64,000 nucleotides of DNA from Ktedonosporobacter rubrisoli (GTDB lineage Bacteria; Chloroflexota; Ktedonobacteria; Ktedonobacterales; Ktedonobacteraceae). The position numbers were made by a program, and so were the translations under genes. Location: the NCBI RefSeq assembly GCF_004208415.1, contig NZ_CP035758.1, positions 1,054,001 through 1,118,000 of the forward strand, read 5' to 3'. Positions 51,029 through 59,558 of this stretch are shown one piece after another (within the stretch, counting starts at the first letter, position 1; the number at the start of each line of letters is the position of its first letter). The notes beneath the pieces are model-generated. The model saw nothing but the letters and a program-made list of their open reading frames with translations, made no database searches and was not told the DNA's origin.

Positions 51029-51340
51029 TTAATCGACGCCAGTACCACCAACTACCGTCAGATGGGTCCGATCGGTCATCGACGTAATGAGTGGCATGAG
51101 CTCTTTCATGCCCTTTGCCGATTCTGGCTTCATGGCGATAGCATCCTTCGCCTCCTTAGATGTCCATAGCTCCGAAATCCACAACACGTCAGGCTCTTCG
51201 GTCGTACTTATTAAATAATAGATGCAGCCAGAGGCACGCGTAAGCAGCTCAGCGCTTAATTGTTGTAATTGTTGAATGAGTTCGTCGCGTTTGCCGGGCT
51301 TGACAGTCGCTTTTACATGTTGTGCATAATACTGTTTCAT
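51029..51340 (-). CDS. ABM-family monooxygenase-like protein
   Basis: A 103-residue protein. YYAQHVKATVKPGKRDELIQQLQQLSAELLTRASGCIYYLISTTEEPDVLWISELWTSKEAKDAIAMKPESAKGMKEL matches the YgiN/ABM fold, including ELWTSKEA. AAAGGCAAAG lies about 8 bases before the ATG. Upstream (51387-51436) are nested palindromes that probably control it. A MarR regulator gene is divergent. Small quinone or polyketide substrates are possible. Confidence 0.78.
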   Translation of the reverse strand: MKQYYAQHVKATVKPGKRDELIQQLQQLSAELLTRASGCIYYLISTTEEPDVLWISELWTSKEAKDAIAMKPESAKGMKELMPLITSMTDRTHLTVVGGTGVD

Positions 51341-51386
51341 AAATCTCTTTGCCTTTCGCTAAGTTCAGGAACAAGCTTTCGTTATG

Positions 51387-51414
51387 AATACGATATATTG
51401 TGATATATCGTATT
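51387..51414. promoter_or_regulatory. Palindromic operator, site 1
   Basis: AATACGATATAT (51387-51398) and ATATATCGTATT (51403-51414) are perfect arms around TGTG, 47 bases upstream of the ABM-like start at 51340. Confidence 0.65.
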
Positions 51415-51424
51415 GCAAATATAA

Positions 51425-51436
51425 CCGATATATCGG
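51425..51436. promoter_or_regulatory. Palindromic operator, site 2
   Basis: CCGATATATCGG, a perfect 12-bp palindrome sharing GATATATCG with site 1, eleven bases beyond it. Cooperative binding of two regulator dimers is plausible. Confidence 0.55.
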
Positions 51437-51628
51437 ATAGCTGTCAAGTGGTTTTATAGGAAATTGACTGTTTTCCCGTTCGCCCGTCATTATTTATTGC
51501 GCCTTGCTGAAAGCGCGCAAGCTCCACGCCTGGCTCTTCATAGGAGAATCCTTACCCCATGAGATAAAGTTCTGCCCACATCTGGCCAATTGTGGCCGAT
51601 TTATACATAAGTATTTTATATAAATTTG

Positions 51629-51637
51629 TGATATAAT
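51629..51637 (+). promoter_or_regulatory. Extended -10 promoter of marR-type gene
   Basis: TGATATAAT (51629-51637) is a perfect extended -10. It ends 6 bases before the ATG at 51644, so the transcript would begin at or next to the start codon. Confidence 0.6.
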
Positions 51638-51643
51638 CTGGCC

Positions 51644-52150
51644 ATGACAGATCAATTTGCCGATCCTGACCTGAACGTCAGCGACTTGACAACCATCATC
51701 GAAGAATTTACGACAATCTTTATTCGTTTGCCCTCGGTGGAACGCTTGAGCTTCACCACACTGTCGGTGTTGCACACGCTTTCGCGCAAAGGCCCGCTGC
51801 ACCTGACAGAGTTGACGGCAACCGAACAAATGACGCAACCGGCCATCACACAAATGGTGAAACGGCTCGAAGATGACGGATTAGTCGAGCGCCGCGCCGA
51901 TCCTCGCGATGGTCGCGCGGTCCAGATACAGCTCACGCCACGCGGAGCACAGATCGTCGCAGTACGCCGCGCCGCACGTGTAAAGCAACTTGCCAGCTTG
52001 CTCGACCGCTTGCCCCAGGAAGAACGTGAGGCCATTGCCGCTGCAGTGCCGGCGCTGGCCCATGCGATCGAATTAGAAAGAAAGGCAGAGCTGCCCCTAC
52101 ATCCATCTTCTTCCGGCAAGAGCGCACAACTCACGAAACCAAAAGATTAA
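51644..52150 (+). CDS. MarR-family regulator
   Basis: A 168-residue protein. LHLTELTATEQMTQPAITQMVKRLEDDGLVERRADPRDGRAVQIQLTPRGAQIV is the winged HTH with the DxRDGRA wing. No ribosome site precedes the ATG, and an extended -10 ends only 6 bases before it, so translation from a leaderless mRNA is likely. The polar C-terminal tail (HPSSSGKSAQLTKPKD) is an extra. It is co-directional with and 13 bases upstream of the epoxide hydrolase gene, so it probably shares its transcript and regulates it. Confidence 0.85.
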   Translation: MTDQFADPDLNVSDLTTIIEEFTTIFIRLPSVERLSFTTLSVLHTLSRKGPLHLTELTATEQMTQPAITQMVKRLEDDGLVERRADPRDGRAVQIQLTPRGAQIVAVRRAARVKQLASLLDRLPQEEREAIAAAVPALAHAIELERKAELPLHPSSSGKSAQLTKPKD

Positions 52151-52163
52151 AAAGGAGTAACCT

Positions 52164-53417
52164 ATGCCTGGAAGACTGGATAGAACCTCTCAGGGAGGCT
52201 CAGTATTTCCGCTGCAGCCTACAAAGATTCACGTCTCGGACGAACAACTCGCGGACCTGCGCACGCGGCTCAAGCTCACGCGCTGGCCGCTGGGTGTGGG
52301 CAATGATGATTGGTATTATGGCATTAGACGAGACTACCTTGAGGAGCTGGTTGACTACTGGCTCAAGGCCTACGACTGGCACAAGGCCGAGGCAGCCATC
52401 AACCGCTACGAGCATTACCAGGTGAACGTTGCTGGCGTGCCAGTACATTTCATGCGCAAAGCTGGGATCGGCCCAAATCCGCTTCCGCTGATTTTGACTC
52501 ATGGCTGGCCGTGGACCTTCTGGCACTGGTCTAAGGTCATTAATCCGCTGGCGGACCCTGCGGCCTTCGGTGGCGACCCGGCAGAGGCTTTTGATGTGAT
52601 CGTGCCCTCGCTGCCTGGTTTCGGCTTCTCGACGCCACTCATAAACAATCAAGACATGAATTTCTGGAAGGTTGCCGATCTTTGGCACACGCTGATGACT
52701 GGCGTCCTGGGCTATGAAAAGTACGCTGCTGGCGGCTGCGATATCGGTGCGCTGGTAAGTGGTCAGCTTGGGCATAAATATGCCAGCGAGCTGTACGCGA
52801 TCCATATCGGCTCCGCCCGAAAGCTCAATATGTTCAATGGAGATCGGGGCTGGGACTTTAGCGGCGGGCTGCCTATTCCCGAGAACATCCCTGAAGATAT
52901 TCGGGCCAGGATCATCGAACTCGACCGCCGTTTCGCGTCCCATCTGGCCGTGCATGTGCTCGATTCGAGTACCCTGGCTTACGGCCTTAGCGACTCTCCC
53001 GTGGGCATGCTGGCCTGGATTCTTGAGCGCTGGATGAAGTGGAGCGATAACGCTGGCAATATTGAGAACGTTTTCTCAAAAGACGATATCCTCACGCATG
53101 CGATGATTTATTGGGTCAATAATGCCATCGAAACTTCGATGCGCATGTATGCGAATGCCAACCGCTATCCCTGGACGCCCGCCCACGATCGCTGGCCGGT
53201 CATCGAAGCGCCCACCGGCATTACGTTTGTGGGCTATGAGAACCCGCCGGGAGTCTCTACACAGAATCGCGTCAAGGATTTCCTGGACAGCGATCGGGCT
53301 GCTTGGTATAACCATGTCAACATCACGGTGCACGAGCGTGGTGGCCACTTCATCCCCTGGGAAATCCCGCACGCCTGGGTTGACGATCTGCGCCGCACCT
53401 TCCGGGATTATCGCTAA
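52164..53417 (+). CDS. Epoxide hydrolase (EHN-type alpha/beta hydrolase)
   Basis: A 417-residue protein of the microsomal-type epoxide hydrolase group. The N-terminal EHN domain reads VSDEQLADLRTRLKLTRWPLGV through YEHYQVNVAGVPVHFM. The catalytic part has the oxyanion motif LILTHGWPWTFWHW near residue 110 and FGFSTPL. The nucleophile region GGCDIGALVSGQLGHKYA near 192 holds the Asp, and the C-terminal catalytic His is in HERGGHFIPWEIP near residue 392. It adds water to an epoxide. AAAGGAG lies before the ATG. It is co-transcribed with the MarR gene upstream. Substrate unknown. Confidence 0.87.
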   Translation: MPGRLDRTSQGGSVFPLQPTKIHVSDEQLADLRTRLKLTRWPLGVGNDDWYYGIRRDYLEELVDYWLKAYDWHKAEAAINRYEHYQVNVAGVPVHFMRKAGIGPNPLPLILTHGWPWTFWHWSKVINPLADPAAFGGDPAEAFDVIVPSLPGFGFSTPLINNQDMNFWKVADLWHTLMTGVLGYEKYAAGGCDIGALVSGQLGHKYASELYAIHIGSARKLNMFNGDRGWDFSGGLPIPENIPEDIRARIIELDRRFASHLAVHVLDSSTLAYGLSDSPVGMLAWILERWMKWSDNAGNIENVFSKDDILTHAMIYWVNNAIETSMRMYANANRYPWTPAHDRWPVIEAPTGITFVGYENPPGVSTQNRVKDFLDSDRAAWYNHVNITVHERGGHFIPWEIPHAWVDDLRRTFRDYR

Positions 53418-53478
53418 TCTCAATTACCACGAAGCTTTGAGCAGATCTGCGCCCTCGGATTATAAGCGTTGCTGGCTG

Positions 53479-54159
53479 TTAGTTGCCAGGCAAGCTTTGA
53501 GCCGAGAAATCAGGCTGGGCTTCCTTGCTGCCCGGTTCGCTACCGAGCAGCAAGCTTAATTGCTGCATGACCATCGCCTGGGCTTGTTTGCGATCTCCCT
53601 CGTTCGGAATCAGCAAGGCCGGCCAAAAGTGCATTGAAATAGAAGGTCTGTGCCAGAGGTAGGAGAGTTTAAAGCGTTTTGGCCCTTGATAGACAGCGAC
53701 GATCAGTGGAGACTTTGCCCGCATGGCAATAGTCACAGCACCTTGCTTTAAAGCAGCATCCTCGCTTGCTCTGGTCCCGCTGGGAAAAATCCCGACGACT
53801 TCACCGCTCTGCAGCGCGGCAAGCGGAATTTTGAGAGCACTTGGCCCTGGCTTCTGCCGATCTACAGGAAACGCATGCATAGAGCGCAAAAACCAGGCTA
53901 CCAATTTTTGCTGAAATAGCTCTTTCTTGGCCATATAGTGAATGGGGCGTGGCAGGACGACAAAAGCTAACAATATGACATCCAACCAGGAAATATGATT
54001 GCAGGTAAGCACAATACCACCTTGCTGCGGAACATGCTCCTTGCCAGTCACCTTGACGCGGAAAAACCGCGGGATGATCAAGTAAGCGACAATTGCTAAA
54101 AAGCGATACATGCCATTCCTGCCTTTATTTTTCTTCTCGGAGTACACCAAGGGGCTCAT
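53479..54159 (-). CDS. plsC: 1-acyl-glycerol-3-phosphate acyltransferase (PlsC-like)
   Basis: A 226-residue protein of the PlsC family. Motif I is LTCNHISWLDVIL (HxxxxD). Motif II/III correspond to FPVDRQKPG and GIFPSGTRASED, where the usual FPEGTR is FPSGTR, a variant seen in some PlsC-like enzymes. A membrane segment lies near the N-terminus (YRFLAIVAYLIIPRFF). It acylates lysophosphatidic acid in phospholipid synthesis. The ATG at 54159 was preferred over a longer frame from 54261 because GGAAAGG lies about 7 bases upstream. It is convergent with the epoxide hydrolase gene. Confidence 0.82.
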   Translation of the reverse strand: MSPLVYSEKKNKGRNGMYRFLAIVAYLIIPRFFRVKVTGKEHVPQQGGIVLTCNHISWLDVILLAFVVLPRPIHYMAKKELFQQKLVAWFLRSMHAFPVDRQKPGPSALKIPLAALQSGEVVGIFPSGTRASEDAALKQGAVTIAMRAKSPLIVAVYQGPKRFKLSYLWHRPSISMHFWPALLIPNEGDRKQAQAMVMQQLSLLLGSEPGSKEAQPDFSAQSLPGN

Positions 54160-54799
54160 CTCTCTACCTTTCCTCAAACATCTACTCGTCTTTCCTGGCC
54201 GTGCTCCTACCTTGCATCTCGCCGCTTGCTTGAGGGTTGCCTTCTCTCTCCTCGGCCTCAACAGCGATCAAATGAGCGCTTAGCGGATTCTTCTGAAGGG
54301 ACATCCTTTAAGATTATTCTATCACACCATGTGGTTCGCAGAAGCTTTACGCGCAGAGGGACGCCGATTTTCCCACGACCTTTTGAGGAGGGAGCACTCT
54401 TCAGAAGTGCGTTTCTCGTGCTGAACTTTTTCGTGAATCTTTCTTGCCGTCCCAATCCGTTTAGCGAGTTTTGATCTGCACAATCCATTCACTTTTTCAC
54501 AGCCAAAAACAATTCAGATCCTTTTACATTATACAGATACTCTACAACTCACGCTATATTTTCGCTCTCAAACGTTTCCTGCATCTAATATTGATCTTTT
54601 TACTGAAACACCTCACCGGCAGCTTCAATGCACGCGCTTTTTCTCACGGGGTATCAGAATTATCACTCACTTCTGACAGCAAAGAACGATGCAGAAGGCT
54701 CCCAGAGCTTTTTATAGCTCATTATGCATGGCGTGGGTAAATCTCACTTTTCAGTTGGAAAACTAGTGCTAAAAGCAGTTGTCTTCTCAGTTTGCTTGT
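54160..54799. other. 640-bp intergenic region
   Basis: Lies between the PlsC gene and the ArsR-type operon. Several short frames exist but none has a ribosome site or family match. Confidence 0.45.
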
Positions 54800-54826
54800 T
54801 GACTAAATAAATTTGGTCATTATAAT
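54799..54826 (+). promoter_or_regulatory. Promoter of the ArsR-type operon
   Basis: TTGACT (54799-54804), a 16-base spacer and TATAAT (54821-54826). The -35 lies inside operator site 1 and the -10 is immediately followed by operator site 2, so binding would block RNA polymerase. Confidence 0.65.
54800..54819. promoter_or_regulatory. ArsR-type operator, site 1
   Basis: TGACTAAA (54800-54807) and TTTGGTCA (54812-54819) form an imperfect 20-bp palindrome overlapping the -35 element. Similar to site 2. Confidence 0.6.
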
Positions 54827-54835
54827 AAAATTACA

Positions 54836-54855
54836 TGATCAAAAAAATTTGATCA
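54836..54855. promoter_or_regulatory. ArsR-type operator, site 2
   Basis: TGATCAAA (54836-54843) and TTTGATCA (54848-54855) are perfect arms around AAAA, 12 bases before the start codon. The centres of the two sites are 36 bases apart. Confidence 0.65.
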
Positions 54856-54867
54856 GCCAAAAATCCT

Positions 54868-55494
54868 ATGCAAGAACTTTACAGAATCGAAAACCTGGAA
54901 CAACTGCGTGCAATCGCCGACGTGCTGCGCACGCATATTTTAGAACTGCTCCGTGAGCATCCCATGACCGTGAAGCAGGTAGCAGATAGGCTTAAGCTGG
55001 CCTCGGCCAGAGTGCATTATCATGTGCGTGAGTTGGAGAAAGTGGGCTTGCTCCGCCTGGTCGAGACACGAGAAAAAGGGGGAATTCTCGAAAAATACTA
55101 TCAATCCGTGGCGCACACTTTTTGGGTGCCTCCAGACCTCTTGCTCTCCATTCCAGCCAACGCTGTGCTGCCAACCATGGCTGACTGGCTGGAGCAGACG
55201 CAACAGAGATTTCTTGAAGCCTTGCTCAAAGAGCTTGAGCAGCAGGATCGGCCGCCGAATTTCGGCTGGGGAGAAACGCAAGTATATATGACTCCTGAGG
55301 AGATGAAGCGTGTTTTTAATCAGATGCTCAAGTTGCTGGAGCCGTATCAAGTGCCAAGAGGGATTGAGGGGGAGCAGGAGGTAGTGAGTACGCTGTTGAT
55401 GTATCCCTCCTCTGGGAAAGAGCTGCCAATCGATATCCCGGATAGTACTCAATTTCATCCTGGTAAAGAGGATACAAAGGAGAAGTTTTCGTGA
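54868..55494 (+). CDS. ArsR-like winged-HTH regulator
   Basis: A 208-residue protein. ENLEQLRAIADVLRTHILELLREHPMTVKQVADRLKLASARVHYHVRELEKVGLLRLVETREKGGILEKYYQSVA is an ArsR-type HTH (HTH_20), with recognition helix SARVHYHV. The C-terminal half is helical and of unknown ligand. There is no metal-binding Cys cluster. Two palindromes overlap its promoter, so it is probably autoregulated. Its stop overlaps the aminopeptidase start, so the two are co-translated. Confidence 0.83.
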   Translation: MQELYRIENLEQLRAIADVLRTHILELLREHPMTVKQVADRLKLASARVHYHVRELEKVGLLRLVETREKGGILEKYYQSVAHTFWVPPDLLLSIPANAVLPTMADWLEQTQQRFLEALLKELEQQDRPPNFGWGETQVYMTPEEMKRVFNQMLKLLEPYQVPRGIEGEQEVVSTLLMYPSSGKELPIDIPDSTQFHPGKEDTKEKFS

Positions 55495-56594
55495 TCGATC
55501 TTCGCTTACAGCGGATGGCTCATGTCCTGGTCAACTACTCGCTCGGGTTAAAAAAGGGGGAACGCTGTGCTATCGAAGCCGATGCACAGGCCGCACCTTT
55601 GCTACGCGAGGTGTACCGCGTTGCCTTGCGCACGGGCGCGCTTGCTGAGGTCTTTCCTTCCATAACTGGCCTGAAGGAGATCCTGATGAAGGAAGGCTCT
55701 GACGAGCAGATTACCTCGATTCCCCCTATTAGGCGTTTGTTCATTGAGGAGTACGACTGTCACCTCTTGTTCTTTTCTACAGACAATACAAAAAGTATGA
55801 GTGGGGTCGATTCCGAACGTATAGCCCTCGCACAAAAAGCCCAGATTGAGCTCCAGCGTACCGGGATGCAGCGTAGCGCTGAGCAGACCCTTCGCACGTG
55901 CGCCGCGATGTTTCCCACTAATGCTTACGCTCAGGATGCTGAGATGTCTCTCAGCGATTTTGCAGAGTTTGTCTTTCATGCCTGCTTTCTAAACGATGAA
56001 GATCCGGTAGCGCGCTGGCGGGAACTGGCTCAGGAGCAGGAGCGGCTTGTGCAGTGGCTCAAAGGGAAAAGGACAGTCCATGTGGTCGGCAAAGATACCG
56101 ACCTGACACTCTCTATTGAGGGGCGCACTTTTATCAGCGATGACGGGCATGCGAACTTCCCTGGAGGAGAGTTCTACACTGGCCCCGTCGAGACCTCGGC
56201 CAATGGCTTCATTCGTTATAGCTTTCCCGCTTCGTTCGGTGGCTATTCGATCGAAGATGTACGCCTGCGTTTCGAGAATGGCGTGGTGGTGGAAGCCCAT
56301 GCAGCCCATGGACAGGATTACCTTGACAAGATGCTGAGTATGGATGAAGGAGCGCGGCGACTGGGAGAATTTGCCTTTGGCAATAATCCGCATGTCAATC
56401 GTTGCGTGAAAAACATCCTTTTCGATGAAAAAATGGGAGGCACTATTCATCTGGCTTTGGGCGCTGGCTACCCAAAGACAGGTTCGGTCAATCACTCATC
56501 GTTGCACTGGGATATGGTCTGTGATCTGCGTGAAGGCGGCGAAGTACGCGTGGATGGGGAACTTTTCAGCAAAGATGGCAAGTTTGTCATTTAA
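55491..56594 (+). CDS. M29-family (AmpS-type) aminopeptidase
   Basis: A 367-residue metallo-aminopeptidase. The N-terminal domain starts LQRMAHVLVNYSLGLKKGERCAIEA. The active region holds metal-ligand candidates in FPGGEFYTGPVETSANGFIRY (two Glu, near residues 222-242), GGTIHLALGAGYPKTGSVNHSSLHWDMVCDL (His and Asp, near 320-350). It removes N-terminal amino acids and is cytoplasmic. Start is GTG overlapping the stop of the ArsR-type gene by 4 bases, so expression is coupled to that regulator, which is an unusual partner for an aminopeptidase. Confidence 0.85.
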   Translation: MIDLRLQRMAHVLVNYSLGLKKGERCAIEADAQAAPLLREVYRVALRTGALAEVFPSITGLKEILMKEGSDEQITSIPPIRRLFIEEYDCHLLFFSTDNTKSMSGVDSERIALAQKAQIELQRTGMQRSAEQTLRTCAAMFPTNAYAQDAEMSLSDFAEFVFHACFLNDEDPVARWRELAQEQERLVQWLKGKRTVHVVGKDTDLTLSIEGRTFISDDGHANFPGGEFYTGPVETSANGFIRYSFPASFGGYSIEDVRLRFENGVVVEAHAAHGQDYLDKMLSMDEGARRLGEFAFGNNPHVNRCVKNILFDEKMGGTIHLALGAGYPKTGSVNHSSLHWDMVCDLREGGEVRVDGELFSKDGKFVI

Positions 56595-56772
56595 GATGGT
56601 TGTTTGCTTGAAACTCCCACGGAATGCGCAATTGCAGCCTCCCCTCGGCCTGACATCGCTGAGGACGAGGGAAGCAAGGCCGATCTGCACATTTTTCGTT
56701 CTTCGACCGCCTATTTGAGGACAGATGTTCACCGCTTTATGCGCTAAAATGCGAGGCGAAAGGAGCTTTGAT

Positions 56773-57201
56773 ATGGGATATATCGCTCAGGCAAACGAAT
56801 CAATCGAAGAGTTTTTCGCCCGCTACATGCAATATCTGACTGAGGGTAACTTTGATGGACTGGCTACCATCTACAACTACCCTGCTCTGGCCGTAACGGC
56901 TCAGGGTTGCCTGGCAATTACCGAGCCACAGCAAACCCGAGGCTTTTTCGAGCAGGGGCGACAATTTTACCATTCCCAGCAGATCTACGGTGTGCGCGCT
57001 CGTGATATCGTCACTGAGGTTGAGGTGCCTGGCATCTGGGTCGGACACCTGGTGCTCGAAAATCTTGATAGCGCAGGCAAAGCCGTTGGCCAGGAGCATA
57101 ACGCCTATCAAGTGGTAACGCTAGCGGACGGAACGCGCCGGATTGCGGTCTCTACGCCGCTGGGCGCCTATAATCCTGTCCAACAGAACGACGTCAAGTA
57201 A
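56773..57201 (+). CDS. SnoaL/NTF2-like protein
   Basis: A 142-residue protein. ESIEEFFARYMQYLTEGNFDGLATIYNYPALAVTAQGCLAITEPQQTRGFFEQGRQFYHSQQI is the helical start, and the second half is strand-rich (VEVPGIWVGHLVLENLDSAGKAVGQEHNAYQVVTL), as in the NTF2 superfamily. The ATG at 56773 was chosen because AAAGGAG lies 8 bases upstream. It is 179 bases after the aminopeptidase gene. No enzymatic role can be assigned. Confidence 0.72.
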   Translation: MGYIAQANESIEEFFARYMQYLTEGNFDGLATIYNYPALAVTAQGCLAITEPQQTRGFFEQGRQFYHSQQIYGVRARDIVTEVEVPGIWVGHLVLENLDSAGKAVGQEHNAYQVVTLADGTRRIAVSTPLGAYNPVQQNDVK

Positions 57202-57224
57202 TCATCAAGTCCCACTCAAAGGAA

Positions 57225-57243
57225 GCGGCCTGAAAAGGGCCGC
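57225..57243. terminator. GC-rich hairpin between convergent genes
   Basis: GCGGCC (57225-57230), loop TGAAAAG and GGCCGC (57238-57243), 24 bases after the SnoaL-like stop. No strong U-run. Confidence 0.5.
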
Positions 57244-57303
57244 CTACCTGCGGCTATGCTGCGTGGAGCGCTCAGCCCACGCCTTGCGCTCTCTATCTGG
57301 TGT

Positions 57304-58179
57304 TTAGAGCAGGTCCGAGCTCGAAGGGATGTAGCAACGAGCATCAAAAAATGCTTGCTTGGCCGCAGAGACAAAGGTCTCGACATAGGTAATCTGGAAG
57401 CCGCTATCCAGCAAGGGAGCCAGGGCAGGATGCGGGCCGGGAACGTCGATGCGCACGACACTAGCGCGCTGGCAGGCCCAGTCAACAAGGGCCAGGGTAG
57501 CCTCTGCGGCATCTTCGACCGCGTAAACTCCAACTGGCCCTACCTTGCAGAGTTGGGGAAACCACAGGCTATGGGCTTTGAGGCGTACATAGCCGTAGCC
57601 AATGACGTGGCCCTGGCGCCGTAGATAGAGCGGAACCGCCTCCTGTTCTTCCTGCCAGAAGCGATGTTCTTGCGGGCGCTCGCGTCCACAGATGCGCACA
57701 TCCATCCTGACAATCTCGCTGGGATCTGCGCCCACAATTTCAAGCTCTCCGCCAGGAGCAGCCGGGCGCGGTTGAGCTTGCCAGCGCAGGTTGAAATGGG
57801 GAAATTGCGGCTGCATGCCCGAACGAATATAGAGGGCCTGGGCTCGCGGATCGGTTGAGCTCAGGGTGCAGCGCGTGAGTTCGCCACGGGGCTGAGCCGC
57901 CTGGAGCAAAGCTTTGCCCAGTCCGGCGGATTGTACAGCCGGGCGCACAAACAGGTCGGTGAGAAAGCTAATGCTGCCACGCGTAATCGAGCCCGCATAG
58001 CCGATAACCTGGCCATCCTGTTCCGCTACGTACATTGCGCCGGACTGGAAGACATGGCGCGTCTCAGCTAAAGCCTGGCCGATGGGCGGCGGATTAGTAA
58101 CGCCCTCCATTTCGTTCTGATAGAAAATATCGTGTATCTGTGGTAGGTCGCTTTCTCTGGCTCTGCGAATGCTGGCCAT
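57304..58179 (-). CDS. GNAT acetyltransferase with two GNAT-like halves
   Basis: A 291-residue protein. The first half is a full GNAT domain: SIRRARESDLPQIHDIFYQNE, MYVAEQDGQVIGYAGSITRG, then FLTDLFVRPAVQSAGLGKALLQAA with the acetyl-CoA loop (SAGLGKAL). The second half (about residues 150-280) keeps the strand pattern (QEAVPLYLRRQGHVIGYGYVRL) but lacks a clear CoA loop, so it is probably a degenerate copy as in tandem-GNAT enzymes. The ATG at 58179 has AGAGGAAC 5 bases upstream. Substrate unknown. Confidence 0.82.
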   Translation of the reverse strand: MASIRRARESDLPQIHDIFYQNEMEGVTNPPPIGQALAETRHVFQSGAMYVAEQDGQVIGYAGSITRGSISFLTDLFVRPAVQSAGLGKALLQAAQPRGELTRCTLSSTDPRAQALYIRSGMQPQFPHFNLRWQAQPRPAAPGGELEIVGADPSEIVRMDVRICGRERPQEHRFWQEEQEAVPLYLRRQGHVIGYGYVRLKAHSLWFPQLCKVGPVGVYAVEDAAEATLALVDWACQRASVVRIDVPGPHPALAPLLDSGFQITYVETFVSAAKQAFFDARCYIPSSSDLL

Positions 58180-58445
58180 TGTTCCTCTTTCTTGATCTTG
58201 CACGCTGACAAATCTCAGGGAAAACTTGCAGACAAGTTTGGCTTACTATCTGGCGCCGGTATACGCGTTCCTTGCCTACTGGCCTTTGGGGCATTCATGC
58301 GCCTATATATGCCCCTTCATATTATACCCAGGCTCTTCAATTTACGCTATATTTCACTAGGGGATTCAAGAATTATTAATCATCCCGAATGATCTAGTGC
58401 GTGATACACGATGTCCACGAACCATTTTTCCAAGGAAGGTAAGCG

Positions 58446-59363
58446 TTACAGTTGAGTTTCAATGGCGTCCATTGCCTCCTTGTTCAATTTGACGCCGGTC
58501 TGATAGATACTCGTCACCAATTCGACGACGGGATGTTTTCCTTTCCAAGTCATCGTGCGGGCATAGGAGATCACCGCGTCGACCGAATCGAGCAAAGAAC
58601 CATTCCAGTGCTGCTCTAAAATCCCCCAGCAGCGTTCAATCGGATTGTATTTGCTGTGGTAAGGAGGATAATACGCGAGACGGATATCCATGTGATACTG
58701 TTGCACAAATTCCACCAGACGCTGCATGAACTGCGTACGCCGACTGTGATTTTCTGGTCCACTATCAAGATTGATGACGAGGGTAGTGATGTGAGAGAAG
58801 CGTTCTCGCGTAGCCTCCCACCAATCAATCAAGCAATCCACCAAACAGTCGCTGGTGACTTTGGACGTCACTCCATAGAAGAAAACTTCATCAAAAGCAG
58901 GCAAGAAAAGGCCCACAGGGGTCACGGTCGTCTTTGGTTGAAAATCATGATCAGCGGCGAGGATCGGTAATTCAGCATCACTGTAGCCCTTTTGAGCAAT
59001 AAGTTGGCGGCGGACTTCTGTCGCGGTGAGCCGCGTATACAGACGGTTGGTGCGAAACTGCGGGTCTGCTTGGCTCTGTCCATCCACGATGGCCGTGATA
59101 TCGCTGAGTAAGTTGGACAGATGCTGCTCACTGCGCTTGCGTCCTCGCGCCGCGTACGCATCGAGGCAGATAATGCCTTGCACCAGTTCGTGCAAACCTT
59201 TGCGGATCGTTCCACGATTCCATCCCAACTCTCGTTCTGCCAGGCGCTGACCTCCTTCTCCTAGTGCTCGTACGGTCCGTGCCATAAACACGCGCCGGGC
59301 ACTGCCTTTGAGCACTTTTTCCGTCTCTCTCAACAGCTCTTTCACTTCTTCGACTAATTCCAC
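58446..59363 (-). mobile_element. ISAzo13-family transposase with internal deletion
   Basis: A 305-residue protein. Recognisable blocks are LAERELGWNRGTIRKGLHEL, RTNRLYTRLTATEVRRQLIAQKGYSDAELP, then AADHDFQPKTTVTPVGLFLPAFDEVFFYGVTSKVTSDCLVD, INLDSGPENHSRRTQFMQRLVEF and YYPPYHSKYNPIERCWGILEQHWNG (DDE region). Family members that I recall have about 65-70 further residues between DAELP and AADHDF, including the first catalytic Asp. Here the two join in frame, so the enzyme is probably inactive. GTG start with AGGAGG 7 bases upstream. No clear terminal inverted repeats were found. Confidence 0.8.
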
Positions 59364-59558
59364 CTTCTTGCCTCCTAAAGCTTTGCGCGCTCCAGTCTAT
59401 CACCTCCAGGGTACGAACCGACTGGTTTATACTCTAGGGCCTCTTATCTGCCAGCATACATGCCAGCTAGTTACCGACTTTCCCCATGGTAACGGGAATA
59501 GCACCTATGTATTGTCCTATTTTCAATGGTATCAGAAAAAGCAAAAGGGGAAACATCT

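Larger units (their letters stand above)
51341..51643. other. 303-bp divergent regulatory region
   Basis: Holds the two GATATATCG palindromes (51387-51414, 51425-51436) and the extended -10 of the MarR gene. No gene was recognised. Confidence 0.55.

Noticed and set aside
52200..52955. A 251-residue reverse frame within the epoxide hydrolase gene
   Set aside because: The forward frame carries the HGWP, nucleophile and His motifs. The reverse one is a shadow.
58380..59430. Terminal inverted repeats and target duplication of the ISAzo13-like element
   Set aside because: Only a short direct ACGAACC on both sides and a weak CC..GG..AGGT resemblance were found. This is not enough to set element borders.
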